From Deltaproteobacteria bacterium (lineage in GTDB: Bacteria; Desulfobacterota; B13-G15), in contig QMLA01000084.1 in the NCBI GenBank assembly GCA_003646585.1, positions 1-5,406 on the forward strand: a stretch of DNA of 5,406 nt. Direction: 5' to 3'. Shown here in pieces: positions 1-5,406 of the stretch. Below the pieces are notes generated by a model that saw only the letters and a program-made list of their open reading frames with translations, searched no databases and was not told the origin of the DNA. How positions within the stretch are numbered: position 1 is the stretch's first letter; every line of letters starts with the position of its first letter. A program made the translations under genes and the position numbers.

Positions 1-312
1 AAAAGACCCCCCAAGGCCGACTGGTACAGGGGGAAGCCCAAGGCGGGAAGGGGCGTTGGAGCGGTGGAGGCGCCAAGGGGCCTCTTGATCCACGATTACA
101 CCCTGGATGAGGAGGGGCGGGTCATCGAGGCCAATATGGTGGTCCCGACCAACGAGAACCATCAGAACATCGAGGAGGATCTCAAGGCCTATCTGCCGCA
201 ACTGCTCTCAAAGTCCAAAGAGGAGATCACCTTAAGGCTCGAGATGCTGGTAAGGGCTTATGATCCCTGCATATCCTGTTCCACCCACCTGCTGAGGATA
301 GAGTGGGAATAA
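1..312 (+). CDS. [NiFe] hydrogenase large (catalytic) subunit, C-terminal part; 5' end outside window
   Basis: Only the last 103 codons are present; the frame is open from base 1. The large subunit carries the Ni-Fe(CN)2CO site that oxidises or evolves H2. Seen directly: a VEAPRGLLIHDY segment typical of the C-terminal half, a VPTNENHQNIEED stretch, and the second nickel-binding motif RAYDPCISCSTH, whose two Cys bind the metal cluster. Seven residues (LLRIEWE) follow the motif's His. In this family such a tail is removed by a dedicated maturation protease cleaving after the His/Arg, so the protein is probably made as a precursor. The motifs resemble cytoplasmic group 3 enzymes (Mvh/sulfhydrogenase type) more than membrane uptake enzymes; subgroup assignment is inference, since the N-terminal half and partner subunits lie outside the window. 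It is probably the last gene of a hydrogenase operon, because a hairpin starts in its stop codon. Confident of the family, unsure of the subgroup. Confidence 0.93.
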   Translation, partial: KRPPKADWYRGKPKAGRGVGAVEAPRGLLIHDYTLDEEGRVIEANMVVPTNENHQNIEEDLKAYLPQLLSKSKEEITLRLEMLVRAYDPCISCSTHLLRIEWE

Positions 313-348
313 AGGGGGAGGACGTTGCAAAAGACGTCCTCCTCCTTT
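311..348 (+). terminator. Strong stem-loop after the hydrogenase gene, probable terminator or mRNA-stabilising hairpin
   Basis: Bases 311-325 pair with 334-348 over 15 bp (14 Watson-Crick pairs plus one G-T at 316/343), with an 8-nt loop. The left arm begins in the hydrogenase TAA codon. The stem ends AAAGG/CCTTT and is followed by AT and then C-rich sequence, so the usual run of Ts is nearly absent. Termination is therefore likely but not certain; it could instead be a 3' stabilising or processing structure within a longer transcript, since the next ATG lies only 13 nt downstream. Confidence 0.55.
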
Positions 349-361
349 ATCCTCAAAACCT

Positions 362-988
362 ATGGGAAGGTCCTTTCTTTTTCTGCTTTTTCCGCTCTGG
401 ATCGTGGCCACAGTGCAGGCCCTGACCGTCGATGAATTGGCGAACCGTCTGAGGGAGAGGGGCCTCGCGGTAAACAGGGTCAAGGTCCATATGGTCCATG
501 AGCGGTCCTCGGTACAGGGCGAAAAGGTGAGGATGGAGGGGATCATATGGATAGAGAGGCCTGATAGGTTCCGGATGGACGTGTTTCCTCCCCATGAGAG
601 CATCACCGTGCTCAAGGGCGATCAGATGCTCATATACTTCCCCGAGGAGAAGGTGGCCCAAAGGGTGGATATATCCGAGGACCCCTCCCTTATGCGGTGG
701 GTGAAATTCCTGCAGGAGCCATGGGAGGTGGTGAAGCAAAAGGGGAGAATAGAGGGAGTGGAGGGCGGGCTCTTGGTGGTGGAAATCGATACAAAGGACT
801 TCCAAGAACTAGAGAGGGTGAGGCTCTGGATCGATCAACGCCTCTGGTTCCCCAAAAGGATAGAGATGGTGGAAAGGGGAGGGGAGAAGTCCACGATCTT
901 TTATTCCAAGATAGAGATCAACCCGCCCCTCCCCGAGGACATCTTCGAACTCCACCTTCCCCCCGATGTCCAGATCACCGAATTTTAA
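362..988 (+). CDS. LolA-like periplasmic lipoprotein-carrier family protein
   Basis: A 208-residue protein with a clear signal peptide: short basic start (MGRS), hydrophobic core at residues 5-18 and a likely cleavage site VQA|LT after residue 20. The mature part fits the LolA/LolB-like fold: an N-terminal helix (LTVDELANRLRERG), the strand GIIWIERPDRFRMDV (60-74), a segment on metal/surface strands IYFPEEKVAQRV (91-102), and the ending INPPLPEDIFELHLPPDV (186-203), which is typical of these carriers. The family shuttles lipoproteins or other lipids through the periplasm; the true cargo cannot be told, so I give no gene symbol. ATG 362 is the first usable start after the in-frame stop at 299-301 and it gives a proper signal peptide, but no Shine-Dalgarno precedes it; a hairpin ends 13 nt upstream. 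The 3' end overlaps the next gene by 23 nt, suggesting co-transcription. Confidence 0.85.
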   Translation: MGRSFLFLLFPLWIVATVQALTVDELANRLRERGLAVNRVKVHMVHERSSVQGEKVRMEGIIWIERPDRFRMDVFPPHESITVLKGDQMLIYFPEEKVAQRVDISEDPSLMRWVKFLQEPWEVVKQKGRIEGVEGGLLVVEIDTKDFQELERVRLWIDQRLWFPKRIEMVERGGEKSTIFYSKIEINPPLPEDIFELHLPPDVQITEF

Positions 989-1610
989 ACCGAAGAGGAT
1001 CTACGACCTCTCACCGGTCATAGGAGCCCCTATGGCCTACTATCCGGGCGATGTCCCCTATAAGGCCGAACCCATCTGTACCATCGATCGTTCAGGATGC
1101 AATATGCATAAGCTCCTCATGGGAACCCATACCGGGAGCCACATCGATGCACCCTGCCACTTCCTTGAGGGCGGAAGGAGCATAGAGCAGATACCCCTTT
1201 ACCGCTTCATGGAGGAGGCCCAGGTCCTGGAGATCAGGGGGAAGGAGATAGGCCCCGAGGACCTTCGGGGGCTCGAGGATGGGATCGGGGCCGTGCTGTT
1301 CAAGACGAGGAACTCGGGACTGATGTCCCTTGGGGCCTTCCTCAGGGATTACGTCTGCCTGAGCCCCGAAGGGGCCGAGGTGCTGATCGAGCGGGGGATA
1401 AGGCTTGTGGGAATCGATTACGTGTCCATTGAGCGTTTCGGGACGCCGGATTTTCGCCTCCACCGGAGATTGCTCGAGGCCGATGTGCTCATCCTGGAGG
1501 GATTAGACCTCAAGGACGTTCCCCCCGGAAGATACCTCCTTTTGGCCCTTCCTCTGAGGATCAGGGGAATGGACGGTTCCCCTGTAAGGGCTGTGCTCCT
1601 TGAATTCTAA
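966..1610 (+). CDS. Cyclase-family metal-dependent hydrolase (kynurenine formamidase-like)
   Basis: A 214-residue protein of the cyclase family (PF04199), which includes KynB formamidases and isatin hydrolases; these cleave amide or lactam bonds with bound divalent metal. The signature is complete: HTGSHIDAPCHF at residues 55-66 supplies H55, H59, D61 and H65. Further conserved positions are YYPGD (25-29), H166 in FRLHRRLL and E178 in LILEGL, matching the positions of the KynB metal/catalytic His and Glu. The C-terminal IRGMDGSPVRAVLLEF is also typical. Length is normal for the family. Substrate is unknown: no tryptophan-degradation genes are visible, so I do not call it kynB. ATG 966 is the only start that keeps the conserved IYDLSP segment. 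It lies inside the lolA-like gene, 23 nt overlapping, without an evident Shine-Dalgarno, so translation may be coupled. The stop overlaps the convergent efp stop by 4 nt. Confidence 0.88.
   Translation: MSRSPNFKPKRIYDLSPVIGAPMAYYPGDVPYKAEPICTIDRSGCNMHKLLMGTHTGSHIDAPCHFLEGGRSIEQIPLYRFMEEAQVLEIRGKEIGPEDLRGLEDGIGAVLFKTRNSGLMSLGAFLRDYVCLSPEGAEVLIERGIRLVGIDYVSIERFGTPDFRLHRRLLEADVLILEGLDLKDVPPGRYLLLALPLRIRGMDGSPVRAVLLEF
1562..1584. other. Perfect 8-bp stem-loop near the convergent gene ends
   Basis: CAGGGGAA (1562-1569) and TTCCCCTG (1577-1584) form a perfect inverted repeat around a 7-nt loop. It lies in the last codons of the cyclase gene and, read on the - strand, 22 nt beyond the efp stop. It could act as a 3' hairpin for the efp transcript, but no T run follows in either direction. 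The same bases encode the conserved GMDGSPV segment, so the repeat may be a by-product of coding. Confidence 0.3.
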
Positions 1611-2176
1611 GCCCCCCTCACCCTCTCGACATACTCCCCCGTGCGGGTGTCCACCCTTACCGTATCCCCCTCTTCCACGAAGAGGGGGACCTGGATCACG
1701 GCCCCTGTCTCGAGCGTAGCGGGCTTTGATCCTCCCTGGGCCGTGTCGCCCTTCACCCCGGGTGTGGTGCTTACTACCTTGAGCTCCACAAAGTTGGGGA
1801 GTTCAACCCCGATGGGCCTTCCCCTGTAAAAGAGGATCTTCACGGTGATGTTCTCTGGCAAAAAATCCTCGGCTCCCCCCAGCTGTTCCTTGGTGAGGAT
1901 CATTTCCTCGTAGGTCTCGGTGTCCATGAAGTGGAACTGCTCGCCATCATGGTAAAGGAACTGGGCCTCCTTTTCCTCGAGATCGGGCTCATTGAAGCTC
2001 TCCCCGATCCTGAAGTTCCTCTCAAGCACCCTGCCGGTAACGAGGCTCTTGATCTTGGTCCTGACGAAGGCCTGGCCCTTCCCCGGTTTCACGTGCAGAA
2101 AATCGACGATGATATAGGGCTCACCGTCTACCTCGATCTTCAAACCCCTGCGGAAGTCAGACGTGGAAATGGCCAT
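1607..2176 (-). CDS. efp: Elongation factor P
   Basis: A 189-residue EF-P, full length for the family. EF-P binds between the P and E sites of the ribosome and promotes peptide bond formation at proline runs. Three beta-barrel domains are recognisable: the KOW-like domain I (about 1-64), the OB domain II (about 65-128) and the C-terminal OB domain (about 130-187). Domain III carries the family signature GVKGDTAQGGSKPATLETG (140-158), then VPLFVEEGD and DTRTGEYVERV. The domain I loop HVKPGKGQAF places a lysine (K33) at the tip, the residue that is modified in several bacteria; no modification enzyme is in the window, so its state is unknown. ATG 2176 has a good ribosome-binding site (AGGGAGGG, 6 nt away) that overlaps the stop of the upstream peptidase gene, 12 nt between the reading frames. 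It is the last gene of the - strand run and converges on the cyclase gene. Confidence 0.97.
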   Translation of the reverse strand: MAISTSDFRRGLKIEVDGEPYIIVDFLHVKPGKGQAFVRTKIKSLVTGRVLERNFRIGESFNEPDLEEKEAQFLYHDGEQFHFMDTETYEEMILTKEQLGGAEDFLPENITVKILFYRGRPIGVELPNFVELKVVSTTPGVKGDTAQGGSKPATLETGAVIQVPLFVEEGDTVRVDTRTGEYVERVRGA

Positions 2177-2182
2177 TGGAAT

Positions 2183-2190
2183 CCCTCCCT
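2183..2190 (-). promoter_or_regulatory. Ribosome-binding site of efp
   Basis: On the - strand AGGGAGGG lies 6 nt before the efp ATG. It overlaps the TAG stop of the M24 peptidase gene (2191-2189), which points to tightly linked translation of the two genes and fixes the efp start. Confidence 0.75.
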
Positions 2191-3238
2191 ACAGGATCTT
2201 TAGTTCACAGTCCCGCTTTGTGAGGACCTCACATCCGTTGTCCTTCACCAGGACAAGGTCCTCTATCCTCACCCCTCCTTTCTGAGGCAAATAGATGCCG
2301 GGTTCGATGGTGATGACCATCCCCTCCTCCAGGATCCCTTCCGAGTCCGGGGAGAGGGAGGGGAATTCGTGCACCGCCAATCCCACACCGTGCCCCGTGC
2401 TGTGACCGAAAAATTCGCCGTAGCCGGCATCCTCTATTACCTGCCGGGCTGCCCTGTCCACCTCCCTGAAGCTCACCCCGGCCCTGACGGCCTCAAGGGC
2501 CCTGTCGTGGGCCTCAAGGACCACCTCGTACACGCGTCGGAGCTCGGGGTCTGCCTTCCCGAGGAAGGCGGTTCGCGTCTTGTCGCTGCAGTAACCCCCG
2601 ACCCTCGCCCCGAAGTCAAAAAGCACGACCTCACCTTCCCCGATGGGCCTCCCTGAGGGCCGACCATGGGGCAGGGCGGTCCTTGGGCCCGAAAGCACGA
2701 TCGCCTCAAAGGCGACCCCCTCCGATCCCATTGCGCGCATCCTATACTCGAGCTCAAGGGCAAGATCGATCTCCCTTAAGCCCGCTCTTACATCTTCAAG
2801 GACCTCCTCAAAGGCCCTCTCGGCTATCCTCACCGCTTCTTGGATCTTTCTGACCTCCTCCGGGGTCTTTACGGCCCTTAAGGGATCCAGTTCATGGGTG
2901 AGAGGAATGAACTCGATCCCCTCCTGAAGGATCTCCTGAAAACCGGAAAGGGTTATGGCCCGTGCCTCAAGCCCCACCCTCCGAAACCGCCGTTCCTTGA
3001 GGTATTCCCGCAGACCCTTCATTCCCTGCCTGAGCAGGTGGATCTCACACTGCCCGGCCTCAAGTCTCGCCTCCTCGAAATACCTGAAGTCCACAAGCAG
3101 TGAGATACCCTGGGGGCGAAAGCACACAACCCCCTCCCCTCCCGAGAACCCCGTCAGATATCTGAGGTTCTCAGGGGAGAAGAACAGAAGGGCATCGAGA
3201 TCCTTACCGAGGAGGAGCTGATTGAGCCTCTCGGACAT
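2189..3238 (-). CDS. M24-family Xaa-Pro peptidase (aminopeptidase P / prolidase-like)
   Basis: A 349-residue metallopeptidase, usual length for short bacterial M24B enzymes. The creatinase-like N-terminal domain covers about 1-120 (NLRYLTGFSGGEG, 24-36) and the pita-bread catalytic domain about 125-345. All five metal ligands are visible: D208 (FDFG), D219 (CSDKTRT), H283 (STGHGVG), E312 (IEPGIY) and E326 (VRIED). H191 (LPHGRP) and H290 (VHE) are the usual catalytic-pocket histidines. Such enzymes cut the bond before proline in peptides (aminopeptidase P) or split Xaa-Pro dipeptides (prolidase, PepQ); sequence alone does not separate these. The K in SDKTRT is an uncommon residue at that position but does not bind metal. 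No signal peptide, so cytoplasmic. ATG 3238 lies 9 nt after the guaB stop; a GGAGAG overlapping the guaB end is about 12 nt away, rather long spacing. It directly precedes efp, an arrangement also known from other bacteria. Confidence 0.93.
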   Translation of the reverse strand: MSERLNQLLLGKDLDALLFFSPENLRYLTGFSGGEGVVCFRPQGISLLVDFRYFEEARLEAGQCEIHLLRQGMKGLREYLKERRFRRVGLEARAITLSGFQEILQEGIEFIPLTHELDPLRAVKTPEEVRKIQEAVRIAERAFEEVLEDVRAGLREIDLALELEYRMRAMGSEGVAFEAIVLSGPRTALPHGRPSGRPIGEGEVVLFDFGARVGGYCSDKTRTAFLGKADPELRRVYEVVLEAHDRALEAVRAGVSFREVDRAARQVIEDAGYGEFFGHSTGHGVGLAVHEFPSLSPDSEGILEEGMVITIEPGIYLPQKGGVRIEDLVLVKDNGCEVLTKRDCELKIL

Positions 3239-3247
3239 GAAACGGCT

Positions 3248-4744
<1,497 letters not shown>

Positions 4745-4748
<4 letters not shown>

Positions 4749-5053
4749 CGAACCCCCAACTGGTAAGGGGTAAAGACATAGGTACCAGTTTTGAGGTGGA
4801 AGGGGAAGGTGAGAAGTTTCGGATTGACCTCTCTCAGCAGGGCCTCAAGAAGCACCACCGGGAAGTGGAGGATATGGCTGCTTAGAAGCCCCCCTGATCG
4901 CTCCCTGAGGACTTCTGAGGGGGTCCTGTCCCCCCCATCCCCCTCCCAAAGTGAGGTCTGAAGAAGTTCCAGGTGTCTTGACACCTCTGAACCCTCAAGA
5001 CCAATTTCCCAACCGTCTGATACCTCTCGGCATGGATCAGGTAAACTGCTCAT
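4745..5053 (-). CDS. Hypothetical small protein, 102 residues, uncertain
   Basis: I do not recognise this protein. The frame runs from ATG 5053 to a TGA 33 nt before the probable guaB start. Its start lies inside the end of the 77-codon frame (17-nt overlap), so translation could be coupled; no Shine-Dalgarno is obvious before the ATG. The first half is acidic and hydrophilic with a glycine-rich patch (LWEGDGGDRTP); the second half is more hydrophobic (SHILHFPVVLLEALLREV). There is no signal peptide or clear membrane helix. Serine is mostly encoded by TCA (six of ten), a sign of weak or different codon selection. A long hairpin (4955-5002) and a G-rich tract fall within it, which could mean the stretch is regulatory rather than coding. 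The aligned opposite frame also reads open, so coding strand is not certain. Confidence 0.28.
4955..5002. repeat. Nested inverted repeat / long imperfect hairpin
   Basis: Three helices nest around a common centre. The core is AGGTGTC (4971-4977) and GACACCT (4980-4986), a perfect 7-bp repeat with only TT between. Outside it GTTC (4966-4969) pairs with GAAC (4989-4992), and further out GGTCT (4955-4959) pairs with AGACC (4998-5002). The core could be a protein-binding operator because it is nearly palindromic; the nested helices also suit a folded RNA. It lies within the 102-codon frame. Confidence 0.5.
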
Positions 5054-5270
5054 CGTTTGAGCGATGGGCCCTCTCTATGACAGCCTGAAGCGGTCCCATC
5101 CCCTTTCTCACAGGTTCGATCTCTGCCCCAAGCCCCCCCAGGGCCTCTCTCCACTGCCTCTGCTTCTTCGGACTCGGCCCACAGAACTCGCTCCCAAGAT
5201 CCATCCTCCATAACACCAGGGTCAAAAACACAGCCCCAAAGAAACTCGAAAGCTCATAGCTTAAGGCCAT
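5037..5270 (-). CDS. Hypothetical small protein with possible membrane segment, 77 residues, uncertain
   Basis: I do not recognise this protein. I use ATG 5270, preceded by AGGGTGAGG (GAGG 3 nt and AGGG 8 nt from the ATG); the frame extends to a TTG at 5360, but that extension has no ribosome-binding site. Residues about 8-22 (SSFFGAVFLTLVLWR) could span or anchor in a membrane. The rest is hydrophilic and charged (PSPKKQRQWREALGGL) and might form a short cytoplasmic helix. Its stop overlaps the next small frame by 17 nt, as in coupled gene pairs. An 8-bp inverted repeat covers part of its ribosome-binding site. It runs in the same direction as guaB and could be part of its upstream transcript. 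Alternatively it is a chance frame in a non-coding region; the evidence is short length, one good start signal and the overlap. Confidence 0.32.
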   Translation of the reverse strand: MALSYELSSFFGAVFLTLVLWRMDLGSEFCGPSPKKQRQWREALGGLGAEIEPVRKGMGPLQAVIERAHRSNDEQFT

Positions 5271-5276
5271 AAACCT

Positions 5277-5324
5277 CACCCTGGTGGCAGCCTCTGCCCT
5301 CCCTAACCCTCCTTCCCCAGGGTG
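5277..5324 (-). promoter_or_regulatory. Inverted repeat overlapping the ribosome-binding site of the 77-codon frame
   Basis: CACCCTGG (5277-5284) and CCAGGGTG (5317-5324) are perfect reverse complements 32 nt apart; a smaller GGCAG/CTGCC hairpin (5286-5290 with 5294-5298) is nested inside. On the - strand transcript the downstream arm contains the AGGGTG part of the Shine-Dalgarno sequence before ATG 5270, so folding would partly hide it. A regulatory role is inference. Confidence 0.35.
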
Positions 5325-5347
5325 GTACCGATGATTCCATGAAAGCG

Positions 5348-5399
5348 CGTGCCCTCTCAAGGCATGGTAGGCTTTGGGAAAAACTTAAAGGAGGGCACG
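5348..5399 (+). promoter_or_regulatory. Inverted repeat sequestering the Shine-Dalgarno of the right-edge gene
   Basis: CGTGCCCTC (5348-5356) and GAGGGCACG (5391-5399) form a perfect 9-bp stem, extendable by a T-G pair (5357/5390). Immediately inside, CAAGGC (5358-5363) pairs with GCTTTG (5371-5376) over 6 bp including one G-T, leaving an A-rich strand 5377-5389. The outer 3' arm contains the GGAGG of the Shine-Dalgarno and ends one base before ATG 5400, so the folded form would block initiation. It is not a riboswitch class I recognise. Confidence 0.42.
5387..5395 (+). promoter_or_regulatory. Strong ribosome-binding site before ATG 5400
   Basis: AAAGGAGGG matches the anti-Shine-Dalgarno closely, and GGAGG ends 5 nt before the ATG at 5400. 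This is the best ribosome-binding site on the + strand at the right edge and the main reason for proposing a gene there. Confidence 0.6.
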
Positions 5400-5406
5400 A
5401 TGAACT
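5400..5406 (+). CDS. Start of a + strand gene running out of the window
   Basis: Only ATG AAC and one further base are inside the window, so the product cannot be judged. The call rests on the near-perfect Shine-Dalgarno AAAGGAGG at ideal spacing. A competing reading starts at ATG 5339 in another frame and stays open to the edge (MKARALSRHGRLWEKLKGGH and on); its ribosome-binding site is poor (AGGGTGG about 13 nt away). The gene would be divergent from the guaB run. Confidence 0.5.

Noticed and set aside
64..312. Separate 82-residue protein starting at GTG 64
   Set aside because: The frame is open to base 1 and the preceding codons continue a hydrogenase large-subunit sequence, so this GTG is an internal valine.
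353..805. - strand frame of 150 codons opposite the lolA-like gene
   Set aside because: It is rich in His, Pro and Leu, has no ribosome-binding site, and is fully explained as the complement of the LolA-like coding sequence.
5271..5360. TTG-started N-terminal extension of the 77-codon frame
   Set aside because: The extra 30 residues have no ribosome-binding site and lie across inverted repeats; ATG 5270 has an AGGGTGAGG immediately upstream and begins a hydrophobic segment.
5348..5395. preQ1-I riboswitch, suggested by the A-rich strand before the Shine-Dalgarno
   Set aside because: The short H-type pseudoknot stem and conserved loop residues of that class are not present; the outer 9-bp stem enclosing the whole leader does not fit.

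Overview
The window looks like bacterial chromosome from a Gram-negative-type organism. Evidence is a LolA-like periplasmic protein with a signal peptide, EF-P with a bacterial Lys-tipped loop, and a bacterial-type IMP dehydrogenase of the usual length. DNA is moderately GC-rich by eye, with frequent AGG (Arg) and ATA (Ile) codons. Together with a group-3-like [NiFe] hydrogenase large subunit, this suggests an anaerobic, possibly thermophilic lineage (for example Desulfobacterota-like). The taxon is inference and cannot be fixed from the sequence alone.

Left part, + strand (1-1610): the C-terminal part of a [NiFe] hydrogenase catalytic subunit ends at 312. A strong 15-bp hairpin begins inside its stop codon. 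A LolA-like protein (362-988) follows, and its 3' end overlaps by 23 nt the start of a metal-dependent cyclase-family hydrolase (966-1610).

Middle, - strand (1607-4711): a compact run transcribed right to left holds guaB (IMP dehydrogenase), an M24-family Xaa-Pro peptidase and efp (elongation factor P). The gaps are 9 and 12 nt, so it is probably one operon. It joins nucleotide synthesis to two proline-related functions: EF-P relieves ribosome stalling at proline runs, and the M24 enzyme likely removes residues preceding proline. efp and the cyclase gene converge and overlap by 4 nt at their stop codons. A candidate promoter directly abuts the probable GTG start of guaB.

Right part (4712-5406): this is the least explained stretch. 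It contains no gene I recognise. Two small overlapping - strand reading frames (77 and 102 codons) may form a bicistron ahead of guaB. The region also carries several inverted repeats: a nested 48-nt hairpin (4955-5002), an 8-bp repeat covering the ribosome-binding site of the 77-codon frame, and a perfect 9-bp repeat burying an excellent Shine-Dalgarno sequence just before an ATG at 5400, where a + strand gene probably leaves the window.

Most of the window is ordinary housekeeping sequence. The best candidates for something undescribed are the structured start regions at 5277-5399 and the small unrecognised frames beside them.
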